From Cliona cf. orientalis (taxonomy: Eukaryota; Porifera; Demospongiae; Clionaida; Clionaidae): a stretch of 64,000 nt of DNA. The stretch spans positions 20,589,262 through 20,653,261 of the forward strand of contig OZ005689.1 in NCBI GenBank assembly GCA_963930775.1, in the 5' to 3' direction. Both the position numbers and the translations under genes were made by a program. Shown piece by piece: positions 23,505 to 35,763 of the stretch. The first letter of the stretch is position 1, and each line of letters starts with the position of its first letter. A model generated the notes under the pieces. That model saw only the letters and a list, made by a program, of their open reading frames with translations, did no database searches and was not told the origin of the DNA.

Positions 23505-24893
23505 TTGAAGTACCAAGGGACACACCAGTAATCTCAGCAATAGTTTTCTGGGGATGGAATCACCTATTCCGGGACTTAGCTTCTTATGTGACACCAAGGG
23601 ACATCCCAGGAATCCCGGGATACCTAGTATTCTGGAACTCAAGGAATCCACTGTCATATGGGACACCAAGGGACATCCCGGGAATCCCGGGATACTTAGT
23701 ATTCCGGGACTCAAGGAATCCACTGTCATATGGGACACCAAGGGACATCCCAGGAATCCCGGGATACTTAGTATTCCGGGACTCAAGGTTCCCTCAGTCA
23801 TATGGGACACCAAGGGACTTCCCGGGAATCCCGGGATACTTAGTATTCCGGGACTCAAGGAATCCACTGTCATATGGGACACCAAGGGATTATCCTGGGA
23901 ATCCCGGGATACATAGTATTCCGGGACTCAAGGAATCCACTGTCATATGGGACACCAAGGGACATCCCGGGAATCCCGGGATACTTAGTATTCCGGGACT
24001 CAAGGTACCCTCAGTCATATGGGACACCAAGGGACTTCCCGGGAATCCCGGGATACTTAGTATTCCGGGACTCAAGGAATCCACTGTCATATGGGACACC
24101 AAGGGACATCCCAGGAATCCCGGGATACTTAGTATTCCGGGACTCGAGGTACCCTCAGTCATATGGGACACCAAGGGACTTCCCGGGAATCCCGGGATAC
24201 TTAGTATTCCGGGACTCAAGGAATCCACTGTCATATGGGACACCAAGGGATTATCCCGGGAATCCCGGGGTACTTAGTATTCCGGGACTCAAGGAATCCA
24301 CTGTCATATGGGACACCAAGGGATTATCCCGGGAATCCTGAGATACATAGTATTCCAGGACTCAAGGTACCCTCCGTCATATGGGACACCAAGGGACTTC
24401 CCGGGAATCCCGGGATACTTAGTATTCCGGGACTCAAGGAATCCACTGTCATATGGGACACCAAGGGATTATCCTGGGAATCCCGGGATACATAGTATTC
24501 CGGGACTCGAGGAATCCACTGACATATGGGACACTAAGGGATTATCCCTGGAGTCCCAGGATACTTAGTATTCCGTGACTCAAGGAATTCACTGTCATAT
24601 GGGATCTCGTATGGGACACAAACAGACATCCCAGGAGTCCCAGGATACTTAGTATTCCGGGACTCAAGGAACCCTTTGTCGTATGGGACACCAAGGGACA
24701 TCCCAGGAGTCCCAGGATACTTAGTATTCCGGGACTCAAGGAATCCACTGTCATATGGGACATCAAGGGATATACCAGGGATCCCGGGATACTTAGTGTT
24801 CCAGGATTCAAGGAAGCCTTCGTCATATGGGACACCAAGAGACATCCCAGGAGTCCTGGGATACTTAGTATTCCGGGACTCAATGGTGGGTGT
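23505..24893 (-). repeat. Right arm of KDZ element, 72-bp array (about 19 units), inverted
   Basis: The same 72-bp unit as at 12904-13725 but in the opposite orientation. Units vary between ACTGTCATATGG and CCCTCAGTCATATGG types. Together with the left array it forms a terminal inverted repeat over 1 kb long. Confidence 0.95.
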
Positions 24894-25195
24894 GGGAAGC
24901 ATAGGGGCCTAGCTACATTAAAGGACTCCTAAGTAAATCCTAGGACTATCTGTGGCAGTACTGGACATCACTCTAGCTTCACGGACTCGTGAGGCTTTAG
25001 CGTTGCCATGGGTAGCTTCCCGATCTCATTGGTCGAGTCGCTAGCCTAAGGCAAGTCGATCTTTCCCTCTCCTTCCATATCCTTCCATCTCCAAAGCACG
25101 CGGTTGAAGGAAGCCGTCTGGGGGAAATGATGTCACGTTCCGCGTGACGTCCGGGCGCAATATTTAAATATTTTTTCGCGTCCGCTAAGTGTTAA

Positions 25196-25690
25196 AAGCA
25201 CTCCTAGTGATATTCCAGAGGCAACTGAGTGAGTAGACAACACGAATACCATATCCATTGATGACGTTGAGTCACAAAACAGTAATTATCCCGCTTGGTA
25301 TATGTATTCATGTGCTCTTGCCATTAGAGGTGTACATATGGCAAGAACTAACAGTTTGCTCGTCGATTCTCTTCCTTTTTTGGGAGGGGGCGGATTGGAT
25401 TCACCATCACTGTTTATATCATCTGAATAGTTGTCTGTGTTTCATACCACTGCAGAAGAGCCCTCCCATTCTAATCTCAATGTTTGGCATTGTACTTGTC
25501 AACTTTTGCTTGTAGCCGCTCGATCAGTGGTTTACCATTGTCTTTCCCATACTGTTATTCACGCCACCGTTGAAAAAGCCTACAAATATCTTGAGCAGAT
25601 GGGTTTGTGTCTCTGTCTGCCAATACATACTGCTTTAATTCATCTGTAGCAGCGTCCATGATTAGATATTGTTCATGTGTGTGTCGAGCG
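25196..25690 (-). pseudogene. MULE transposase, 5' part separated by piggyBac
   Basis: Minus-strand translation gives LVLAICTPLMARAHEYIYQ and then FCDSTSSMDMVFVLSTHS, the first catalytic Asp region of the same MULE subfamily as 2297-4366, ending SLGVLL at the TTAA. Further upstream is MDAATDELKQYVLADRDTNP. The upstream limit is not clear; sequence beyond about 25690 reads better as another element on the plus strand. Stops are present, so it is dead. Confidence 0.75.
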
Positions 25691-28569
25691 GACGATGCTC
25701 TACAACCAAATTTATCGAAACCCCGAACTCTTCAACCAATCGAGGAAGGAATACACAGACCAAACTGTACCAGAAGTCTTACGAGCCCTACCCTACGTGC
25801 AACAGGTCTTGAGTGAAATTTATCAACAATTATATCAATCACACATTTATATCCTGAAGTATAAATTATTGTTGACTGTTTTTAACAAATCCAGAACAGC
25901 AGAAGGAGATGGTTATAGAATGCAAAGTCATTCTAGATATAAAACCACACAGACATCCCCACCAATAACAAGACAACTATCCAAATCCAAAAGTTTAACT
26001 CAAATGACCCTACAAACAACAGACACCACCCCCTATAGTCAGAACATCCACTCCAACCGAAACCATATCCACACCCGAAAATACTGATTTCTTATACGAA
26101 GACTCAAGTCAAGTAGATAAGAATCAGCGTCCTATTGTCTTACAAATACCGACGATGACATCACAACCATCCAGATCCGAAACTAATCTGCTTGATGGTG
26201 ACAATATGTGACCGGATTTGGGAAAACCCTCCATAAGGGATCTGCGCGCGATTTGCACAATGCGCGTTTTTAGTAGCTCAGGTTGAAATTTATCAAAGTC
26301 CAGATTTTGTCATGTACATGTCGAATAACCCTTCTTCTAACTGTTGCCGTCTTCTACGGAGGCTAGTCGTGCTATACGAAGGCGAAATAAGCCTTCATTT
26401 TGACCCACCTAGTCGGCACAACTGCCGTACCCGGAGCCCGTTGCTATGGGCGCTAATTGGAATTCTCTACCTAGATACAGCTAGATTCATTGAACTACTG
26501 TAAGTTCGCTTACCTTTTTAGCCTCTTGGGCATCTAAGAACAATCTGCTGTCGTTGTCAACAACGAAATTCAATTCTTGCTCGATCTTTACGTTCATTTC
26601 GAACGGCTCCGCCCATGTCCATTTAATTGATTTCCGGGTCACGCGTAGTATGCAGAAACGCCATACGCGTGCAAAGCAACGGCTTTAGACCGTACTTTCT
26701 CGATTATGGGGGGTGTGGCACAATCACAAACAAAGTGCTGTATCTCCAAAACGAAGTGTGTGATCGGCCTAAAACTTGAACGCGGGTTAGCTCTATGGTA
26801 GAGCTTATCAACCATGCATCAAACTCGATTTTCAGAAAAAATTCATTACGGAGGGTTTTCCCAAATCCAGTCACATATGGAGGTGGATCCACTGAGTGAT
26901 AGTGTTACACAAATAAATCTATCCGGAATTTTGAATAAAACGATACAATCTGAACCACACAGTGATAGCCCAGTGGATGAAGGATTAATGCAGACAACCA
27001 ATTTCATAGAAACATGAAGCAAGCGTTTAAAAGCAGCTCTCACTATTATTGCCAAGGCCAGCCACCATAAAGCCTTTGTGGAGACTTGCCTCTCGAGGAA
27101 TTGACCACCAAAGAATGTCGCTTTGGATCCAGCCGCATATTTACCAATCGAATCCTGGCGTAGAGAAATAATGGAAGGATACACTCCACCAGGCCTCGCT
27201 TACCCTCACGACTATACTGATAGACCACTATAAAGCGGTAATCAAAGTAGAGCAAGAGACCCTGGAAAAAATAACAAAGGAAATTACCGAATACCTTAAA
27301 CACCTATCAGGCACATCCAGAGAAGAGGAAATCACGAAATGGAAACAGCAATCCAAAAATGCTGAGGAGGAAGTGAGGAAGCTAAATGAAAGCCTAAAGG
27401 AAAGCAGAGAGTCTAAGCTATTTCGGAAATGGAAACGAACCAACAGCACATCTAATCTCAGGCCGAATCCATCGAAACAAGCCCTACTGCCTAGTGCACC
27501 TAAACAATCGTACCTACAACACACTACTGACTTTTTAGAAGCCCTTACAGGACTCATTCAGACTTATTCAAAAAACGGACGACCACAGCAACAACCATGA
27601 CAACTACAACAATCAACGAGAGGAAAAGAACCCACCAACGGAAGAGGCTTCCAAAGGAAGGGCGTTCCTCCTCCCGAAAAATAAAGAAAAGGACCATATA
27701 CAGAAAAAACAGACATATGAACATAGACTAATATACAGAACTCTAACAGTACTACTTATGCATGTACTGCCGAACACAATAACTATAATTAACACATAGA
27801 TAACGATACTAACGACGACGCTTTAGTTCAGTCATACTACTCCCCTAACAGAGACACAAGAGTGTACTTAGAAAAGGACTAAAATTCATACCCAAACCAA
27901 AACAGTTGCATATACAAGCCCTACATACAGATATTAGGCATTTTATGCATAGACTATAGAATTACACTTCAAAAATAAACCTCGGAAAACAGATAAGGAA
28001 CCAAACACCCTTTCAAATCAAAATACAATTGCCCTCTTAATTCAGTAAGATTATCTGATAATGGAACCCTAGACAACTTCTTACATAGTGTTAGACTAGA
28101 GATGCTTAATACGGATCAGTACAAACAGGATAATCTAACCAGAAAAAAGAGACTAGCACTCGCAGACCTAATAAATAATCCACACATAGTAATTAACAAA
28201 GCAGACAAAAGTTCCACAATAGTGGTTGAGGACAGAGACGAATATATTAAAAACACAATGTCACACCTAAATGACCCTAATGTATACAAACCCCTTTGTG
28301 AAGACATATCATATCACACATACTAAAAGAACAATATTAATCATAAACTCAGTGCATTAAAGAAAAATGGTTTCCTAAAGCAAACATGGTTTGATTTTTG
28401 CAAGCCACCTAAACATACATACATACACGCACATCAAGACTATATTGTTTGAGAAAAAATCCACAAAAACCCAATGGGAATACGACAAGCTGTAATAGCA
28501 TTCCTGAACCCATATCCCAATTTGTTGACAAGTGGCTACAACCACATGTAAAAAACCTCCTGTCATATA
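25691..28569 (+). pseudogene. Penelope-like retroelement remains
   Basis: The clearest segment (28102-28326) reads RKKRLALADLINNPHIVINK followed by ADKSSTIVVEDRDEYI, matching the N-terminal end of Penelope-like reverse transcriptases (lysine-Asp-Lys then hydrophobic, DR-x-x-Y). GLKFIPKPKQ and HTDIRHFMHRL near 27870-27960 are the usual upstream block. 27228-27600 encodes a charged, probably coiled-coil stretch. The first part (25691-26216) is placed here only by position and strand. The element is decayed, lacks the catalytic core and is interrupted by a MITE. Confidence 0.5.
26217..26874 (+). mobile_element. 650-bp TGTGACC MITE, copy 2
   Basis: TA-flanked. Begins TGTGACCGGATTTGGGAAAA and ends with the complement. 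It closely resembles copies at 3383 and 58676 and has the same tRNA-like GTTAGCTCTATGGTAGAGCT. Confidence 0.92.
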
Positions 28570-29135
28570 TGTGACCGGATTTGGGAAAACCCTCCGTAAG
28601 GGATCCGCGTGCGATTCGTGCAATGCGCGTTTTTAGTAGCTCAGGTCGAAATATGTCAAAGTCCAGATTTTGTCATATACATGTCGAACAACCCTTCTTC
28701 TAACTGTTGCCGTCGTCTACGGAGGCTAATCAATCTATACAAAGGCCAAATAAGCCTTCATTTTGACCCACCTAGTCGGCCAGCTGCCGTACCAGGAGCC
28801 CGTTGCTATGGGCGCTAATTATAATTCTCTACCTAGATACAGCTAGATTCATCAAATTGCTGTACGTTTGCTCACCTTTTTAGCTTGTTGGGCATCTAAG
28901 AATAATCGGCTATCGTTATCAACAACGAAATTCAACTCTTGCTTGATCTTTACGTTCATTTCGAACGGCTCCGCCCAGGTCCATTTAATTGATTTCCGGA
29001 TCACGCGTAGTATGCGGAAATGCCATACGCATGCATAGCAACGCCTTTAGACCGTAATTTCTCGATTATTGGGGGTGTGGCACGATCGCAAACAAAGCGC
29101 TGTATCTCCGTAACAAAGCGCACGATCGGCCTAAG
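28570..29135 (+). mobile_element. 650-bp TGTGACC MITE, copy 3, right end missing
   Basis: Starts TGTGACCGGATTTGGGAAAA like the other copies but stops at CGATCGGCCTAAG, about 100 bp before the expected right terminus, exactly where the LTR-element fossil begins. Confidence 0.9.
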
Positions 29136-32100
29136 AGAATGAGTGAGCAGCAGGAGAGAGGGCACATTGCAGACGAGGAAGCTGCGAAATTACCAGCCCT
29201 TGCTGCAGAAATTCACAGGGAAAGATGATGTTGAGAGCTATCTCGACATGTTCGAGTGAGTTGCCACCCAGCAGGAGTGGCCTAAGGAGACATGGGCCAT
29301 GGGCCACTTAGCTAGCGGGCTTACTCTCAGGCGATGCTCTATACAACTACTTAGCGCTTGCACCGCTAGTGCAAAAGATTACAACTCGGTGAAGGCAGCC
29401 ATCCTCAAGCGGTATCATGTGAATGCTCTAGACAGCTACTCAGCGCTTGCACCGGCAAGTGCGAAAGATTACAACTCGGTGAAGGCAGCCATCCTCAAGC
29501 GGTATGATGTGAATGCTGATACATATCAGCAGAAATTCAGGTTGGAGACAAGGAAGCGAACTGAGTCGTACCACAATTTTGGAGAACGACTCACTGATCT
29601 TCTGGGATGCTGGGAGAGCGCTGCTGAAGGGACTGAGCTGAGAGAGCTCGTTCTTCTGGAGCAATTTTTGCAGGCACTGCTGAAAGACATGGCTGTTCGA
29701 GTGAGAGAGGGGAAGCCTAAGACCATTAAGGAGGCTTCCAAGATGGCGGATAACTATGAGCTGGCTTGTACGGCAGCCAGGGGTGGAGCTGTGCAGCGGC
29801 AGCAGCAAGGACTAGACCAGACTTCAAATGCTGGTAGTTTGGCATCCGCGGCAAATATGAAGCCTTAAAGTCCACCACCCAGAGCAGGGCTGGGAATCCA
29901 GCGCAGCAAGACGAAATCCAAGGGAGACATTCTCTGCTGGGAGTGTGGAAGGTATGGCCATATTGATATTTCTTTCCCAACAGGAAGACACAAGGTAGTG
30001 AGTGCAAGGGCTGATAGTCAACCAGTACTGATGGCTACTCAACATCTGGGCCATCCACTGGCATTAAGGAAAGGTCAACTGGATGGCAAAGATGTTCAGA
30101 TTCTCCTTGATACTGATAGTGAGGTGTCCATTGCAAGAGCAAGTCTGGTGGACCCAGACAAATGGAGTCAATAAACCGTAAGAGTGCAGTGCGTACACGG
30201 TGATGAGATACCTTACCCCTCAGCCATAGTCAACCTGAATTTGGTTGGCTGGGAGAGAAGCATCAAGGTGGCTCTGATCCCAAATGTACCAGTGGATGTT
30301 GTGCTGAGACATGATGACCCCCTACTGTGACACAGAAGAGCCTCATGGTCACTACCAGGGCCTGGAAGCGACGATAGTTGCAAGAGGAACAGATGAAGAC
30401 GCTTGGTGAGGTGGAAGCGAACCCTATAGGAGCTGCTTTGTCTGTAGGTCAGCAGCCAGGCTTGGAGGGTTTATTTCCATCAGAGATGGAAAGCCGGGAG
30501 GGAAACGGTCCATCCACGGCTAGAGTACCTATGAGTGAATACCTCCATCGGCAGGAACCCAACCCTCCACAGACCTTGGTTGACGACAAAATGGCAGTGG
30601 CCCACAGAGGTTCACAAGCACACCTTTCAGATGAGGTTCTGCAAGCAACACCCCTATAGCTGAGAGACTGGCAACAACCCTACAGAAGGTCAGAGAGCTG
30701 GCATCATCACAGAAATGGGATGCGGGCCAAGGAAGGGCAACATTACTGTGGCGACTAATCTACAGAAGATGGTCACCCACGCTTGGAGAAAACCAGGATG
30801 TGTTGTCCTTTGATCAGCTGGTTCTGCCACAGCAGTGCCGACAACTGGTCCTCAACATTGCTCACGATGTACCAATGGCTGGTCACCTTGGCATCGACAA
30901 GACAAAGGGAAGAATCCTGAAATGCTATTACTGGCCAGGAGTCTTCAAGCAGGTAGCAAATTACTGCAAGACCTGTGAGGTCTGCCAGAAAAGTCAGAGG
31001 AGAAGATACCTTTTCTAAGCAGAGATGATCTCCATGCCACTGATTGATAAGCCTTTCCAGCGTATTGCCATGGACGTGGTTGGACCTCTCCCCAGAAACA
31101 GGTCAGGTAACAAGTATATTTTGACAATATGTGACTATGCAACAAGATATCATGAAGCCATTCCTCTCCCAAGCACAGAGGCAAGCAGGATTGCAAAGGA
31201 GCTGGTGACTGGGATGGGTATCTCCCATATTTGCTCTTTGCATACAATACAGGGGAGCCCCCAGGAATCGACTGGATTTCTCCATTCAAGCTCTTGTATG
31301 GAAGATGAGTGCGGGGTCCTCTGGATGTTCTCAGAGAGATGTGGGCGGAGGAGGAGTCTGAGAAGACCACTGAAGTCACCCACTTGATTCCTATGAGAGA
31401 ACGCCTGGAAGAAATGGCATGCTTGGTGAAGGCCAACCTTCAAAAAGCTCAGCGGAGACAGAAGAGAGCATATGATGAAAAAGTGACAGTGCAGTCACTT
31501 GAGGTGGGAGATGAAGTAATTGTCCTACCTACCAGGCTGAATAAGCTCCAGCTACAATGGTCAGGACCGTACAAGATCACCAAGAGGGTCACTCCTGTCG
31601 ACTACGAAGTGCAGAGACCAGGCTAAAGACAGGAGAGGAAAGTGTATCACATTAACCTTCTAAAGAAATGGCACCATGATGAGTGTCATATCACTGCTAG
31701 CACTTGGCACACAGGACACTGACTGCCATGGTGATGACGAGCTGGAGGAAGATTATCTACTGGAGATGAGCTCTCAGCAGGAGCTACCAACGGGAGCAAC
31801 CACTCACCTCACCATAGACCAAGCATTGGAAATAGAGAAGCTACTGCAGGAGTCCCCAGGGGTCACTGGCACCACTCTTGGTCGCACAATGGTTACGGAG
31901 CACACTGTGAATGTCGGTGACGCTACGCTATGCCCATCAAACAGCATCCCTACTGAATCCCACTTGCTATGAGAGAAGTAGTAAAGAAGGAGATTGATAA
32001 GATGTTGGAGCTAGGAGCAATCCAGCCTCTGGGCTTCACCAGTCGTTCTGGTTGAGAAAAAGGATGGTGAGGTCCGCTTTTGTGTGGACTACCGCAAGCT

Positions 32101-32807
32101 AAATCAGGTGGCAAGATTCGACGCCTACCCAACACCCAGAGTCGAAGAAGCTTTGGAGAGAGTAGGGCCAGCCACGTTCATCTCCACGCTCGATCTTGCT
32201 CGGGGCTACTGGCAAGTGCCAATGGCAGAGGAATCCAAGGAGAAAACCGCTTTTACTACACCTTATGGGTTATTTGATGTTGATGCCTTTTGGCCTCCAC
32301 AATGCCCCAGCAACATTCCAGAGACTCATGAATAGGGTGCTCCAGGGATGCCAAAGCTTTGCACAGGCCTACATCGATGATATTGTAGTCTATAGTAGGA
32401 CCTGGGAAGAGCACCTTCAACACCTGCGTAAGGTGTTCAACTGCTTATTGCAAGCAGGGCTAACACTCAAGCTACCTAAGTGCCAGTTTGGCCTAACCAA
32501 AGTCCACAATCTTGGCCACATTATTGGGAATGGTGAGCTGCTGCCGGATCCACAGAAGCTTGAGGCAGTGAAAGGTTTTAGAATACCGGAAACAAAATCC
32601 GAAGTGAACTCTTTCATCGGCCTCACCAGCTATTACCGCAAATTTGTCGCAGACTTCGCAACAATTGCCACCAACCTACTCAAGAAAAGGCAGCCAGAGC
32701 GAGTATTATGGACACAAGAGTGTGAACACGCATTCCAAAACCTGAAGACCAAGCTGATAAAGCCACCTATCCTGAAAGTTCCTGAGGTGTACAAGCAGTT
32801 CAGTGTC
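29136..32807 (+). mobile_element. Ty3/gypsy LTR retrotransposon fossil (Gmr1-like), main part
   Basis: A broken element with no recognisable LTR in the window. Parts in order: gag (about 29137-29868), protease region (about 30005-30330), integrase with zinc-binding H2C2 head and C-terminal domain (about 30800-31630), then reverse transcriptase (about 31900-32807, with the YIDDIVVYS box). Integrase upstream of RT is the Gmr1 order. RNase H lies beyond a 12-kb insertion at 44899. Roughly ten or more breaks; old enough to have received a large DNA transposon. The left end abuts the truncated MITE at 29135. Confidence 0.85.
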
Positions 32808-33552
32808 CACTCGAATGAGTGTACTAAAGTGGCCAAGTTGGATTCAGCCTTGCTGCCTACAGACCAGTCATGCCAGTGCTCTGAAATGGGATAAAGACAC
32901 TATGGCTGATGGCTTGGAAGCATAATGCTCTGGGCTCAAGGCCATAAAAGCCATAGACAATGGCTGACAGACTGTAGCTAAGGGCACTGCGGCTGATAGC
33001 TCTGGGCTCAAGGGCGCATAGCCAATGGGTGATAGACAGTGGCTAAGGGCACCTCAGCTGATCATGATAGCTCTGGGCTCAAGCTAGGCCATATGCATAG
33101 CCAATGGCTGATAGCTCCTGGGCCATGGGCTCAAGGCCTGACGGACTGCGGCTAAGGGCACCGCAGCTGCACTGCACTGATGGGCGGGCTCAAGGTCTGA
33201 TATATACGTAGTTGTCATTATTATGACCATTACCTTTTGCAGGAATGCCTCAAGAACAAGAACTTAAACATGTGATGACCATTACCTTATTCATAATGTA
33301 ATTAAAATTAATGTTGTTATTTCAACGATCATAATTATTATTATTGTCAAAATCACAAGTCAAGTTGCCAGAATCAATAGTATTATAATTATGATAGCAT
33401 CCTAGATGCATGAAGGCAGATGATCGGTACGTACCTAGTAGTACATGATAGATAAATCAAAAACAATAAAAGCAAAATCATCAGAATCTTTGTTCATGAT
33501 TGGCATTAAGCAGCATAGTCAAGTTCGGTTTTTTTTGTTCACTGTTGTTCCA

Positions 33553-34175
33553 TTAGTCATCCTCTGAAGATACCAATTTCGAAACAAGCTCACTAACAGA
33601 CTTGATTTCATTCACGAGTAAACTATCATCAATACTGATGACGGCCCTGCAATGTGGACAGGTTGAATCAAGTACTATCCAGCGTTCAGCACAAATCTTG
33701 CACATAAGCACGGCACAACAGCTGGTTATTAGCCATGGAAACTGGGCTACACTTTTACATATTATGCAGCTCAAAAACGTTTTCACTTCCTCCAAAGATC
33801 TTTCGAGTGATCTGTTCTTATCCTCTAGACATGATGAGATCCTCCTCACACGTTCTAGATCCTCGAAGTTGTCCAGCGATCGGTTTAGACCTTCCTCAAT
33901 CAATTCAATTCTAGCAGTGACATCTTTTAGCTCCTTTATCACACTGTTTTCATCGTTAACGAGGTCAATACATACTTCGGGTTTTTCCTTCACAGAAGTC
34001 AGAGTTTCTGCTTCCAATTTCTGTACTTTGCGTGGCAGAGACTCAAAATCTGAATCTGAATCTGAGAAATCTGGCATCACTTGCACACCGCGCCTCTTTT
34101 TTTTCCCACGAAAATCAGTGTAATCCTCCTGTCTTATTGCCTTGATTTTCCTAGTCGTTTTCCAATACTTGGCAC
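33553..34175 (-). CDS. RING-finger exon of the IS3EU-like element
   Basis: An open exon following an acceptor (AATATAG before 34175). It begins AKYWKTTRKIKAIRQEDY, passes a basic GKKKRRG and a serine/aspartate run (FSDSDSDFES), then a coiled coil (about 60-110 residues after the internal Met at 34077). It ends with a RING-like zinc finger: CIICKSVAQFPW, SCCAVLMCKICAERW, CPHCRAVI, where the usual His is replaced by Cys. RING proteins normally act as E3 ubiquitin ligases. The exon phase (two bases completing a codon) matches the donor at 40472, so this may be the last exon of the gene starting at 41141. The join across 6.3 kb is inference; the RING call is good. Confidence 0.75.
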
Positions 34176-34423
34176 CTATATTATAGACAAAAGTAACCTT
34201 TGACCCATACCTGCTACAGTGTGCTTTATCTAGAATATTTCAATGTCTAGTTGGATATATATATGGAATCCAAAGTGCTGATATAAAATGTAAGTAGAAC
34301 TGCATGGAGGTTATAATGATTATCCTTCTTATTACTATACATCAATAATATAGCAATGTTAATATGTTGTAGGTGGTACATAGGATCATTAAATTTTTAT
34401 AAACAATTAACAAGTATGTTTAA

Positions 34424-35438
34424 GGTACCATTTAATTGCGTGGGCGTGAGCGTCAGGAATGGCTAATTCAATTAGCGAATCGTGAAGGGGCGTGGCCGAA
34501 GAGGCCATACGAGTGCTTTTGGTCGAAGGTGGGCGTGTCCAGAATCGGCCAGGGATGATTATGCGCGTGTAATTAACGACCGGAAGTGGCCCCTGAAGAA
34601 AAGGCCGGTAATTGCCCACATCAAAGCAAGATCAAAGCATTCTTTCTTAACTATTAACCGCAACGACTTAAAAAAAAAAAAAAAAAAAAAAAAAAGCTTA
34701 TTAGGCCTAATTAAGCATGTGGGCGTGTTCCTGGCACTGTGTGGAGTGTGTGCGTGTGCGTTAATGCAGGTTTTATTGCTTCCGATTGGGCGTGGCTTCA
34801 CGGGCCAGTGCTTGGACATCGGCGCCTGGGACTTGGCCTCGGCGACAGGTGGGCGTGTCCCGGAAGCGGTGGCGACCTTTGAACCCCGCGAGGAGGCTTT
34901 GGGGGCGTGGCAGGAGGTCAAAGGTGAGGCCATGTCTGTTAATGAGGCACTGTACGGCGGTGCGATCGAGGGGCCCGTACGGCTGGACGGAAGCTGACGA
35001 TGGTTTGAAGCGGATGTGGTTGCGATGACGTGTTGTTACTCCGCCCACACAGGAAATGAGGTGAGCTCCTGCGTGGGCGGTGTGGCAGAACGGCCTCCAA
35101 GTGTTTGTGTGTGTTTTGGCCTTGAGGAAGCTGTGTGTTTTAATTGGGATTGATTGTGGGCTTCCGGTGGACATCCGGTGGTTAGTAGGCACTTGATTGA
35201 GAATGGTGGTCCTTGGGGAACAGGGTGGGGCTGTTTTGGGCGTGGCCTGGCCCCTCCCTTCCGGCTCGGCTTCCGGTCCATGGAGGATATTAAATGAACA
35301 CTTCCGGCTCTAGCAGCCACACCCCTGAGACCTGTGCAATTAAAAGGGCGTGGTTACACAACATGCACCTCACTAATGACTTTGATGTGGTTTAGGTGTC
35401 ATATCCCCCACCTCACGCCCACGCAATTTAATGGTACC
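34424..35438. mobile_element. TTAA-flanked MITE rich in GGGCGTG, copy A
   Basis: TTAA at 34420-34423 and 35439-35442. Ends GGTACCATTTAATTGCGTGG and its complement. It contains about nine GGGCGTG words on the plus strand and an A run of about 25 near 34670. The target suggests mobilisation by a piggyBac- or Kolobok-type transposase. ORFs within it are fortuitous. Confidence 0.93.
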
Positions 35439-35486
35439 TTAAAACTTATCTACTGTACACAGTATATGGCATAGTAAAAAGCTTAA

Positions 35487-35729
35487 GGTACCATTTAATT
35501 GCGTGGGCGTGAGCGTCAGGAATGGCTAATTCAATTAGCGAATCGTGAAGGGGCGTGGCCGAAGAGGCCATACGAGTGCTTTTGGTCGAAGGTGGGCGTG
35601 TCCAGAATCGGCCAGGGATGATTATGCGCGTGTAATTAACGACCGGAAGTGGCCCCTGAAGAAAAGGCCGGTAATTGCCCACATCAAAGCAAGATCAAAG
35701 CATTCTTTCTTAACTATTAACCGCAACGA

Positions 35730-35763
<34 letters not shown>

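Larger units (their letters stand above)
9876..24973. mobile_element. KDZ/Zisupton-type transposon with DUF3987-like ATPase
   Basis: TAGCTTCA occurs at 9868-9875 and 24974-24981 (nine bases match if the next C is counted), giving an 8-9 bp target duplication. Just inside lie inverted ends ATGTCCAGTATTGCCACAG (9881-9899) and its complement with one mismatch (24950-24968). Next come arms of a 72-bp tandem repeat in opposite orientations (9900-13725 and 23505-24893). Between the arms are two divergent genes, a KDZ transposase (minus) and a P-loop ATPase (plus). Removing the Harbinger insert leaves about 12.4 kb. An 8-bp duplication and large size fit what I recall for Zisupton elements. It sits in the 3' part of the piggyBac element. 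Confidence 0.85.
4371..25191 (+). mobile_element. piggyBac element, interrupted by two other transposons
   Basis: Flanked by TTAA at 4367-4370 and 25192-25195, the target duplicated by piggyBac. Ends are CACTTAGCAGACG on the left and, reversed, CACTTAGCGGACG on the right. Subtracting the IS630-type insert (4698-7366) and the KDZ insert (9876-24973) leaves about 3.0 kb, a normal piggyBac size. The MULE reading frame crosses the target cleanly with one TTAA: residues GVLL are followed directly by NTDERR. The element carries one transposase gene (4594-9636). Confidence 0.9.

Noticed and set aside
23432-24912. 281-aa and overlapping ORFs with the same peptide repeats
   Set aside because: The same satellite in the other orientation; no independent coding evidence.
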